NCBI GenBank assembly: GCA_040255525.1
Contig: JBDZVD010000001.1
Span: 102,872 to 166,871, forward strand
DNA from: Rugosimonospora sp040255525
Lineage (GTDB): Bacteria; Actinomycetota; Actinomycetes; Mycobacteriales; Micromonosporaceae
Length of the DNA stretch: 64,000 nt
Direction of reading: 5' to 3'
Of this stretch, positions 25,705-33,407 are shown piece after piece. Each line of letters begins with the position of its first letter. Position 1 is the first letter of the stretch. The position numbers and the translations under genes are program-made. The notes beneath the pieces are model-generated. The model worked only from the letters and a program-made list of their open reading frames with translations. It was not told the origin of the DNA and did not search any database.

Positions 25705-25822
25705 GGCCGTTCGGCCTCTCAAGAGAATGGGGCTGTCTGGACTAACCAGTGTTGATCAGCTCATGGGGCGGTGCGATCAGTCAGATCACCGAAAGAATGG
25801 GCACCCCGGGGCGCCGCGGGAA

Positions 25823-28762
25823 TTATTCAGGCGGGTCGGCGACGATGAGGCCGGCCTCGATCGCGCCGACCGCGAGCGCCGTGCGGGTGGACACGTCGAG
25901 CTTGCGCATGGCCGAGTTGACCTGGGTTGCCACCGTCTTCGGTGAGCGGTGCAGCAACTGCGCGACCTCCCGGTTGGTGTGGCCGGCGGCGACCAGGCGC
26001 ACCACCTCGAGTTCGCGCGGGGAAAGCCGGTCTCCGTAGCCTCGCCGTCCACGCCGCCACACCGGCGTCGGCGCGACCCCGCGCTCGCGCAGTGTCCGGG
26101 TGACCCGTTCCGCGTCCCCTGAGGCGCCCAGCTCGCTCAGTCCCTGCCGCACCTCGCCGAGCAGCTTCAGCCCTGCCTCGGCCCCGCCGTCGGACAGCAG
26201 GCAGCGTGCCTGCCGTTCGCGGGCCAGCAGCGCGTCGTACGGCCGGGGCAGGGCCTGCCACGCGGCGGCCGCGCTGGCGAACAGCCGTGCCGCCCGCGCG
26301 GGCTGCCCCGCGCTCTGCGCCAGCATCGCCCGGCACAGCGCCAGGCCCGCGGCCGGCGCCGGCATGTTCCGGCCGCGCAGACCGCGCGCGAAATCGGCCA
26401 CCAGTGACGCGGCGTCGCTGGCCCGGCCGGCAGCGACCAGCGCGTCGACCCGGGCGGGCGCCAGTTCCGTGGCCCACAGCCAGATGTCCTTGTGAGCCAC
26501 GATCGCCAGCGGCTCCTCGGTCACACTCAGCGCGTCGTCGACCCGGCCGGCGGCAAGCCACACGCGCGCCAGCACGGCGGCCGGCTCCATCAGGCAGTCC
26601 ACCGCGCCGCGTGCCCGCCACTCGTCCATCAGGCGCAGCACATCGCCGGCAACGTCCGTACCCGCCGCGGCGGCCAGCCTGCGCGAGACGAGTTCGCACT
26701 CCAACCGGTCCGTCGCCTGTACCGAGTTGTCCTCGTTGAGCCGGTCGACCCGCTCGGCGAGCTTCGACCAGCCGCCGACGAACCAGTCGAGATGGATCAG
26801 CGTGCACAGGGCCGCCGCGCGGTGGCGCAGGTACTGGTGGAGTTCTGCCAGCTCCAGCCCGCGGCGCAGCAGGATCCTGGCCTGCTCGTACCGGCCCCAC
26901 CGCATGGCCAGGTCACCGACGTTGAGGTCGCGCAGCAGCATGCTGTACCGGCCGGCCACGGTGGCGGTGTCGTCCGGCACCTGCGCGGCGGACGCCCAGC
27001 CCTCCTCCTCGCCGAGCAGCAGCAGACCAGCGGCACCCGCACTGGTCATGGCCGACCGGGCCGACGCCGGAAGCAGCGGGGTCGCCTCGGCGGCCCGGTG
27101 CAGCCACTGGCGGTGTACCCGGCTGTGCGCGGTCGTTCCGCGCGCCCATCCGAGCAGCAGCATGGCCCGGACCGAATCCTCGGAACCGTCGCCGAGGTCC
27201 GGGATGGCCTGCTCCAGTTCGGCACGGCTGGCGTCGAACTCGTTCAGCAGGTCCAGCAACATCCCGAGCTGGAACCGTAGCCGCGCGGCCTCGTTGGGCG
27301 TGAGCGTGCCGGCCGCGACGACGCCCCGCAGCACTCTCACCAGGTCGCCGATGCGGTCCGGGCCGGCCAGCGCCACCTTCGGCAGCCGCTGGACGAGTGC
27401 CAGTACCGCCGCCGGGGCAAGGTCCGCCGTGACCAGCAGGTCGTACAGGAGCGTGACGACCGTGGCGTCGTCGCCAGCAGCCAGGGCCGCTCCGGCCGCC
27501 GACTCGGCGTAGCGCCGCCAGCGCTCGGTGTCCCTCGCCTCCCTGAAGTGCCATGCCAGCCGCGCCACCGGCGGCCGCGGTACGGACTCCAGAACGGTAC
27601 CGGCACGGCGGTGCAGCAGCCGCCGTTCGGTCACGGTCATCGACTCGTACACGGCCCGGCCGGCCAGCGCGTGCCGGTAGTCGATCAGGCCCGCCTCGGC
27701 CTCGCCGAGCAGACCCGACGTCAGCGCCTCGGACCAGCCCGGCGGTTCCGGGTCGCCCGAAAGCCCGGCGCAGGCCAGCACGACACCCGGATCGCTCGGC
27801 TCGCCGATTACCGCGACGGCGCGCAGTACCGCCTGCGCGTCGGGGTGCAGCCGCCGGACCCGCTCCAGCACGGCGTCGCGTACCGTCGGCGGCACGTCGA
27901 TCTCGTGCAGGCGCCGCCGTACCCACTCCCCGCCGCGCTGGATCAGATCCGCGCGGTCATGCATCAGCCGTACGGACTCCTCCACCGCGAGGGGCACACC
28001 CTCCGTGCGCTCGTGCAGGAACTTCGCGAAGGCTGCGGAGGCGTGGCCGCCGGCCAGCATGGAGGAGACCAGGCTGGCCGTCTGCGCCACGTCCAGCGGA
28101 GTCAGCTCCAGCCGGAGCAGCGCCATGCCGGGCGGTGGACGGGACGAGAGCCGGGGCAGCAGCGAATCGGATGGCACGTCTTCGGGCCGGTAGGTCACCA
28201 CCACACTCACCGGCGCGTGGCGCTGCGCGGTGAGGAAGAGCAGGAATTCCAGTGTCGCCTCGTCTGCCCAGTGGACGTCCTCCACCACCAGCACCTCGAT
28301 CTGAAGGCGACCGATCAGCTCGGCCAGCGCCCGGAAGAGCCGGTGCCGGGCGGCGGGTGCGTCCTGTGCCGGCTCCGGGGCGGGCGGCAGGTCGGCACCC
28401 CACTCCGGAAACAGCGGGCGCAGCGCACCGGCGAGCATGCTCAGTCGCAGCCCACCGACCCCGTCGGTGGCCCGGTGCAGCGCGTCGACGACCGGCCCGA
28501 GCGTGTACGGCTGCCGGACCGGTGGCGCACCGGCCAGCAGTACCCGGTGGCGGGCGTGCCCGCGAAGGAACTCGCGCAGCAGCCGGCTCTTGCCGATGCC
28601 CGCCTCACCCTCCACCAGCACCAGCACCGGCGCCGAGGCCAACGCCCGTTCCAGGGCGGCCAGTTCCCGCCCCCGTCCGACGAACCGGGGTGGGCGCGGC
28701 ACCATCGACTCGACCGGTAGCCGGCCATGCCGGACCGGCGGCGCGACTTCATCGCTCACCAC
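25823..28762 (-). CDS. LuxR family regulator, large ATP-binding (LAL) type
   Basis: A 979-residue LAL regulator. The AAA-type ATPase domain has Walker A VEGEAGIGKSRLLREF (Lys58) and Walker B IEVLVVEDVHWADEATLEF. A long helical TPR-like region follows, and the last 65 residues hold the LuxR helix-turn-helix (LSPRELEVVRLVAAGHTNRE, then SPKTVATQVNSAMRKLDV). Such proteins activate transcription on sensing sugars or other signals. It sits directly upstream of the small ORF/peptidase/PA-protein genes on the same strand and is the obvious candidate to control them. GTG 28762 is taken, though its ribosome-binding site is weak and ATG at residue 20 is an alternative. Confidence 0.9.
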   Translation of the reverse strand: MVSDEVAPPVRHGRLPVESMVPRPPRFVGRGRELAALERALASAPVLVLVEGEAGIGKSRLLREFLRGHARHRVLLAGAPPVRQPYTLGPVVDALHRATDGVGGLRLSMLAGALRPLFPEWGADLPPAPEPAQDAPAARHRLFRALAELIGRLQIEVLVVEDVHWADEATLEFLLFLTAQRHAPVSVVVTYRPEDVPSDSLLPRLSSRPPPGMALLRLELTPLDVAQTASLVSSMLAGGHASAAFAKFLHERTEGVPLAVEESVRLMHDRADLIQRGGEWVRRRLHEIDVPPTVRDAVLERVRRLHPDAQAVLRAVAVIGEPSDPGVVLACAGLSGDPEPPGWSEALTSGLLGEAEAGLIDYRHALAGRAVYESMTVTERRLLHRRAGTVLESVPRPPVARLAWHFREARDTERWRRYAESAAGAALAAGDDATVVTLLYDLLVTADLAPAAVLALVQRLPKVALAGPDRIGDLVRVLRGVVAAGTLTPNEAARLRFQLGMLLDLLNEFDASRAELEQAIPDLGDGSEDSVRAMLLLGWARGTTAHSRVHRQWLHRAAEATPLLPASARSAMTSAGAAGLLLLGEEEGWASAAQVPDDTATVAGRYSMLLRDLNVGDLAMRWGRYEQARILLRRGLELAELHQYLRHRAAALCTLIHLDWFVGGWSKLAERVDRLNEDNSVQATDRLECELVSRRLAAAAGTDVAGDVLRLMDEWRARGAVDCLMEPAAVLARVWLAAGRVDDALSVTEEPLAIVAHKDIWLWATELAPARVDALVAAGRASDAASLVADFARGLRGRNMPAPAAGLALCRAMLAQSAGQPARAARLFASAAAAWQALPRPYDALLARERQARCLLSDGGAEAGLKLLGEVRQGLSELGASGDAERVTRTLRERGVAPTPVWRRGRRGYGDRLSPRELEVVRLVAAGHTNREVAQLLHRSPKTVATQVNSAMRKLDVSTRTALAVGAIEAGLIVADPPE

Positions 28763-28920
28763 CGCGCTCGCACGGTGTCGCCGCGATGGTCGTTGACGAT
28801 CATCGGTACCTCACTCGCCGCGGCCGCGCTCGCCCGTGCCCCGTTGGCTTGGTGTGGTCTTCGGTGAGTGGATTGTCGCCGAGTTGATCGAGGTACGCAA
28901 TATCGCTGATCTGGTACGGG

Positions 28921-29754
28921 TCAGGGAACGCGGGCAATCGCTCCGTAGATGCCGGCTTCGGCGGTGGTTGGCCTGGGTTGCTCCTCCCCTTCGGCGTTCC
29001 AGTCGATGACCGGGACGATGCCGGGTTCGACCAGTTCGAGTCCGTCGAAGAACGCGGCGAACTCCGCCTCCGTGCGGGCGCGGAACGGTCCCGCGCCCAG
29101 GGCCTGGTCCAATTCGTCAGCGGTCCGCGCGGGCACGAAGTCGTAGGTCGCGTGGGAGATAGCCAGGTAGCTGCCCGAAGGTAGTGCACGAACCAACTGC
29201 CCGACGAGGCCGCGCGGGTCGTCGGAGTCGGGAATGAAGTGCAGGACGGCGACGAGCATGAGCGCGACCGGCTGGGACAGGTCCAGGGTGTCGCGCAGGT
29301 CGGGGTGACCGACGATGTCGGCGGGGCGGCGCAGGTCGGCGTCGATGTACGCGGTGGCGCCCTCGGGTGAGCTGGTCAGCAGTGCGCGGGCGTGGGCCAG
29401 CACGATGGGGTCGTTGTCGACATACACCACGCGGGACCCGGCAGCGATCTGCTGGGCGACTTCGTGGACGTTGGGGCTGGTCGGAATGCCGGTGCCGATG
29501 TCGAGGAACTGACGGATCCCAGCCTGGCCAGCCAGGTAGGCGACTGCCCGTCGCAGAAAGCGCCGGTTCTCGACCATCGCGATCCGTGTGCTGGGGTACG
29601 CGGCGACCATCCGATCCCCGGACTTCCGGTCGGCGGCGAAGTTGTCCTTGCCGCCCAGCAGGTAGTCGTAGCGGCGCGCCGGGTGGGCGACCGTGGTGTC
29701 GATCCGCTCCCAGATGCGCAGGCCAGCGCGCGGGGCCGGCTCCTCACGGTTCAT
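28921..29754 (-). CDS. SAM-dependent methyltransferase (Methyltransf_19/DUF574 family)
   Basis: A 277-residue actinobacterial methyltransferase. Family landmarks are HPARRYDYLLGGKDNFAADR near the N-terminus, the SAM-binding FLDIGTGIPTSPNVHEVAQ, VVYVDNDPIVLAHARALL and VALMLVAVLHFIPDSDDP. These proteins occur in many copies in actinomycetes and their substrates are largely unknown. ATG 29754 is preceded by AAGGGG. It is transcribed as a single gene as far as can be seen; 29755-29957 holds nothing recognisable beyond its presumed promoter. I see no link to its neighbours. Confidence 0.9.
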   Translation of the reverse strand: MNREEPAPRAGLRIWERIDTTVAHPARRYDYLLGGKDNFAADRKSGDRMVAAYPSTRIAMVENRRFLRRAVAYLAGQAGIRQFLDIGTGIPTSPNVHEVAQQIAAGSRVVYVDNDPIVLAHARALLTSSPEGATAYIDADLRRPADIVGHPDLRDTLDLSQPVALMLVAVLHFIPDSDDPRGLVGQLVRALPSGSYLAISHATYDFVPARTADELDQALGAGPFRARTEAEFAAFFDGLELVEPGIVPVIDWNAEGEEQPRPTTAEAGIYGAIARVP

Positions 29755-29957
29755 TCAGATACCCCTTCAACCGGTCTTCGCGCCGCACCAGGCCGCCTGG
29801 TCTGCTCGACCGCCCAGTGATGGTAGTCCCGCGACTGCCCGGTGGATGAGGTACGCACGGCTGATTCGCTCTGACCGCCGGGCCGGTCAGCCACTGATCG
29901 GGGCGCCCTGCGCGCTGGCCAGGCACCAACCATCCGCACGGCATGACGGACGCGGCG

Positions 29958-31082
29958 CTAGCCTCTCGGGCGCGGCGGCGCGGTCGACTCCCGGATGCGC
30001 AGCGACGGGCTGATGACCACGCGGTGCGTGGGACGCTCGGGATCGGCGAGGCGGCCGGCGACCAGCCGCACCGCCGCGCGTCCGATCGAGCGGCGCGGCG
30101 GACGCACCGCGGTCAGCGGCGGGCTGAACAGCCCCGCCACCTCGTCGTCGTACGCGACCACGGACAGGTCACCCGGCACCGCGAGATGGCGCTCCTCGCA
30201 GCGTTGCACCAGCGCGATCGCCTCCGGGTCGGCGTGGACCAGCAGGGCGGTCGTGCGCGTGGCCAGGCAGGCGTCGAGAGCCTCGTCGACCGCCGCCTCC
30301 CACTCGGGCGTGTGCGCGTCGGGCATCACCCTGTCGACGGTCTCGGCGGGGTCGAGGCCGCACTCCCCCAACGCCTCCAACCATCCACGGTGGACATGCG
30401 GCCGGGTGGGGCTGGGCTGCGCGGTGAGCACGCCGACGCGACGGTGCCCGAGCGAGAGCAGGTGGTGCACGGCCATCGCCGCCCCCAACGCGTGGTCGGT
30501 CACGACCGACTCGAACACGGCGCGGTGCGGCCCGGCGGTGGCGGTGCGTTCGAGCAGCACCACCGGAAGCCCGGTGGACGCCAGCCATTCGGTGGTCGCC
30601 TGCGCCGTCGGCGCGTCCATTTTCGGCGCGACGATGAGGCCATCGACGTTCAGCCGCTCGACCATGCGGACGAGTTGCGGGCGGTCGTCCTCCGCCTCGT
30701 AGGAGGACCCGCGCAGGACCACCCGCATGTCGATCTCCCGGGCGGTCTCCTCCGCGCCCCGCGCCACATCCGGCCAGTAGTAGTCCAGCGACGGCACCAG
30801 CATGCCCATCGACCTGCCGCCGGTCGCCGCGCCCGGGTTCGCGGCCGCCGCGGGTTCCTCGGCGGTCGGGGTCTCGCCGGCGGCGATGAGCGCGACGCCG
30901 CCGTGCACCCGGCGCACCAGGCCCTCGGCGGCGAGTTGGGCGATGTCGCGGCGGATGGTCACCGCCGCGGCGCCGAGGGTGTCGGTGAGTTCGGAGACGC
31001 GCAGTACCCCGTCGCGCTGCAGCGCCTCCAGCAGCCGCGCCCGGCGCGCGACCTGCAATGGTCCCCTCTCCGACACGGTCAC
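29958..31082 (-). CDS. DeoR-type HTH / LacI-type sensor hybrid transcriptional regulator
   Basis: A 374-residue regulator. The N-terminal DeoR-like winged helix (ARRARLLEALQRDGVLRVSE, then AAAVTIRRDIAQLAAEGLVRR and VHGG) is joined by an Ala/Pro-rich linker to a periplasmic-binding-protein-like sensor domain (GRSMGMLVPSLDYYWPDVAR, later SVVAYDDEVAGLFSPPLTAV). This HTH/sensor pairing is less usual than LacI-LacI but well known in actinobacteria. GTG 31082 overlaps the heparinase-like stop (GTGA), so regulator and enzyme are translationally coupled. It probably represses the divergent polysaccharide locus and responds to a sugar or uronate. Confidence 0.87.
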   Translation of the reverse strand: MTVSERGPLQVARRARLLEALQRDGVLRVSELTDTLGAAAVTIRRDIAQLAAEGLVRRVHGGVALIAAGETPTAEEPAAAANPGAATGGRSMGMLVPSLDYYWPDVARGAEETAREIDMRVVLRGSSYEAEDDRPQLVRMVERLNVDGLIVAPKMDAPTAQATTEWLASTGLPVVLLERTATAGPHRAVFESVVTDHALGAAMAVHHLLSLGHRRVGVLTAQPSPTRPHVHRGWLEALGECGLDPAETVDRVMPDAHTPEWEAAVDEALDACLATRTTALLVHADPEAIALVQRCEERHLAVPGDLSVVAYDDEVAGLFSPPLTAVRPPRRSIGRAAVRLVAGRLADPERPTHRVVISPSLRIRESTAPPRPRG

Positions 31083-33019
31083 CGTCGCTCCTCCACGGTC
31101 ACGGTGAGCGTACCGGTCGGTCCCAGTGCGCTCACATCGATTCCTATTCTGGTCAGCCGCTCGCCCCAGACTCCGGACAGCAGTGGGTCGTCAAGTGCGA
31201 CCACCGTCATGGTGACGGGTGCGTGCCCGGGTCGCCAGGTGAGCAGGACGGTGCCCGCGCCGTCGAGCGCGTCGATCTCGGCGCGCCCCGAAGCGGTGCG
31301 TACGGTGCCGGCTGCGAGCCAGTGCACGACGGTCGGCGCGCCGGGGTCGGGCGCCGCGGCATCGTCGAGCGACCACGATTCGTGCACCGTGATCCGGCCG
31401 CTGGCGCGGTCCAGCCACGCATCGCGCCGCCAGTACCGCACGCCGGAGCGCGGGTACGCGCCGGCGAGGTCGAGCGCCAGGCCGGAGCGTGCGTCATCGA
31501 CGGTGACCGAGGCGCCACGCGCCGCGTACCGGCGGCCGGGCGCCTGCTCGCCGCCGCGGATGAGCGGTGCGTTGTGCCAGCCGCTGCGCATGGTCCAGAT
31601 CTGGTACCGGTCGGGGCCGAACGTCTGGGCGGTGTAGGTCGGGCGGCCCGCGTCGACCAGCACCGGCACGCCGCCCAGGGCCACCACCACGCTGCCGACA
31701 TCGTTGTGGTTGTGGTGTTCGCCGTTGTGCCCGCCCTTGACCGCGAGGGTCAGCCCGGCGGGGCTGCCGGCGCCCGGTCGGGCCAGCAGTACCTCGGTGG
31801 AGGCGAACCAGGTGTCGCGCGGCAGCGGCGGGGTGCCTGGCTCGGCGCCGAGCCAGTGCGGGTCGGTCAGCGCGCGCAGCAGCCGGCCCAGCCCCTGCGA
31901 CTCGTGCGCGACCGGCCCACCCGCGCGGTGGGCGGCGGCGTGCGCCTGCGCATCCCGGTCGCCGACCAGCCGCGCCGCCCGGTGCAGCGCGTGCCACGGC
32001 TGGTCAGCGGGTGGATGGGCCGGGCCGTCCGCGTGGTTGAGGTACCAGTCGCCGCCGAGGTGCGCCCGGTGCGGGAAGGCGACGGTCTGGCGCAGGGCCG
32101 CGGTCTGGCGCACCGCGTCGGGTACGGCGTCGCCGAGCGCGCCGCTGGTGGCGTGGGCGAGCACGTCGAGCGCCTCGAGTGCCCGGCAGGCGCCGTTCCA
32201 CCAGTACGCGTACCCCTCGTCGATCGCGCCGTCGGGCGGCAGCGACGCGACGTAGCGGTCGAGGCCCTCGACGACCAGGTCGACCAGGTGCGCCCGGCGC
32301 GGTGCGTCGTCCACCAGGCGCAGCGCGGCGACCAGCGTGTTGCCGTGGATCCAGGCGCTCCAGTTGTGCACGTCGCCGTCGAGCCCGAGCCAGTGCCAGT
32401 CGCGGCGTTCGGCGAACGGGGTGAGCACTCTGCGGTCGACCTCGTGCCGGATCCTGGCCCGCACCCCCGGCACGTGCGCGTCGAGTTGCTCGCCGAGCAG
32501 GTGGTCGATCCAGGCCAGCTGGGCGGCGACCTCTCCGGCGCCGAGGTCCAGGAACGGGTCGGTGACGGTGGGCACCACGGCGCCGTGGACCCGTCGGGTG
32601 TCGTCGTGCGCCGGCCAGCACCAGCTGCTCTGCTCGCACAGGAGGGTCACCCCGTCGGCGACCTCGTCGACCCAGGCCGGGTCGAGGGTGACCGCCGTGA
32701 CGAGCGCGGCCCGGCTGAGCCGCCGCTGGCGGGCGAAGACGGCCTGCTCGTAGCCGTCGCGATCGCCGTCGCGGAAATAGCGGGCGTAGGCGTGCGCCAG
32801 CGGTACCGGCCAGGGGGTGGCGAACTCCGCGTCGGCCCGCTGCCGCAGGTCCTCCAGGGTCCGGCTCCAGGTGGCGACCGGGGTCCAGGCGCGGCGGTCG
32901 GCCGCTGGGGGCACCGGCAGGCTGTGGGCCGGCCCGGCCAGCAGTTCTCCGGTCCGGCCGCGGCCGAACTGCGGAAGCGCCGCCGCCAGCGGGCCAGCAA
33001 AACGATCGCGGGTGGTCAT
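31079..33019 (-). CDS. Heparinase II/III-like polysaccharide lyase family protein
   Basis: A 646-residue protein of the heparinase II/III class. The N-terminal two-thirds are a helical toroid (DVHNWSAWIHGNTLVAALRL, DEGYAYWWNGACRALEAL). The C-terminal beta-sandwich begins with the hallmark TLAVKGGHNGEHHNHNDVGS, then VPVLVDAGRPTYTAQTF. Lyases of this class cleave uronate glycosidic bonds by beta-elimination, leaving a 4,5-unsaturated uronate, which fits the GH88 gene across the divide. No signal peptide is present, so it likely acts on imported oligosaccharides. ATG 33019 has GGAG upstream. Its stop overlaps the regulator start. The exact PL family and substrate (heparan-, alginate- or other uronate-type) cannot be decided by eye. 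Confidence 0.82.
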   Translation of the reverse strand: MTTRDRFAGPLAAALPQFGRGRTGELLAGPAHSLPVPPAADRRAWTPVATWSRTLEDLRQRADAEFATPWPVPLAHAYARYFRDGDRDGYEQAVFARQRRLSRAALVTAVTLDPAWVDEVADGVTLLCEQSSWCWPAHDDTRRVHGAVVPTVTDPFLDLGAGEVAAQLAWIDHLLGEQLDAHVPGVRARIRHEVDRRVLTPFAERRDWHWLGLDGDVHNWSAWIHGNTLVAALRLVDDAPRRAHLVDLVVEGLDRYVASLPPDGAIDEGYAYWWNGACRALEALDVLAHATSGALGDAVPDAVRQTAALRQTVAFPHRAHLGGDWYLNHADGPAHPPADQPWHALHRAARLVGDRDAQAHAAAHRAGGPVAHESQGLGRLLRALTDPHWLGAEPGTPPLPRDTWFASTEVLLARPGAGSPAGLTLAVKGGHNGEHHNHNDVGSVVVALGGVPVLVDAGRPTYTAQTFGPDRYQIWTMRSGWHNAPLIRGGEQAPGRRYAARGASVTVDDARSGLALDLAGAYPRSGVRYWRRDAWLDRASGRITVHESWSLDDAAAPDPGAPTVVHWLAAGTVRTASGRAEIDALDGAGTVLLTWRPGHAPVTMTVVALDDPLLSGVWGERLTRIGIDVSALGPTGTLTVTVEERR

Positions 33020-33059
33020 GTCTCCTCGACGGGGGTCCTCGACGAAGCACTTGTGATCG

Positions 33060-33076
33060 AACGCGATCGTATCAGA
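33060..33076. promoter_or_regulatory. Candidate operator, copy 1
   Basis: AACGCGATCGTATCAGA lies about 40 bases upstream of the heparinase-like ATG. A copy differing at one base (AACGCGATCGTATGAGA) lies at 33252 on the divergent side. Two near-identical 17-mers flanking a divergent promoter region suggest binding sites for the DeoR/LacI hybrid regulator. Confidence 0.55.
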
Positions 33077-33251
33077 GTGCTTTTTCGGGTTCTGGCGACG
33101 AAAACAGGGCCCGACTGCTCGGTCGCCCCGGCTCGTTCGAGACGGGTTCGGTGTCGCCGGAACTCAGAAAAGGTACGGCCGGCGAGCCGGCGGCGGCGTC
33201 TCTGGGGCGTTTCGGACAGGCAGCAGAACGAACGAGATCGGATCATGTGTC

Positions 33252-33268
33252 AACGCGATCGTATGAGA
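33252..33268. promoter_or_regulatory. Candidate operator, copy 2
   Basis: AACGCGATCGTATGAGA lies 22 bases upstream of the TTGACA box of the DUF2264 promoter and matches the copy at 33060 at 16 of 17 positions, in the same orientation. Binding by the local DeoR/LacI-type regulator is inference. Confidence 0.55.
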
Positions 33269-33290
33269 TCCCCATAGTCTGATCACAGTC

Positions 33291-33319
33291 TTGACATGGT
33301 CACTTGCGACCGCTTTACT
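33291..33319 (+). promoter_or_regulatory. Candidate sigma-70-type promoter for the plus-strand polysaccharide genes
   Basis: TTGACA (33291-33296) and TTTACT (33314-33319) are spaced by 17 bases, matching the housekeeping consensus well at -35 and fairly at -10. The DUF2264 start lies about 80 bases beyond. The rest of 33020-33407 holds the two 17-base repeats and no gene. Confidence 0.6.
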
Positions 33320-33407
33320 TCCCGGAAACAGCCCCTCGTCCGCCGGAGCGTCGCCGTCAGGCAAGCCCGCGTTCCTGGGGGTCTACCCCACCTCGTGGAG
33401 GAACGCG

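Noticed and set aside
22976..25945. 989-codon open frame on the plus strand opposite the S53-type peptidase
   Set aside because: Low-complexity Arg/Gly/Val product without motifs; the minus strand carries the peptidase active-site residues and a ribosome-binding site.
25823..28762. Biosynthetic gene cluster or RiPP pathway around the LAL regulator and small ORF
   Set aside because: No maturation enzymes, thioesterases, carrier proteins or dedicated exporters are nearby; the downstream genes are secreted peptidase-type proteins.
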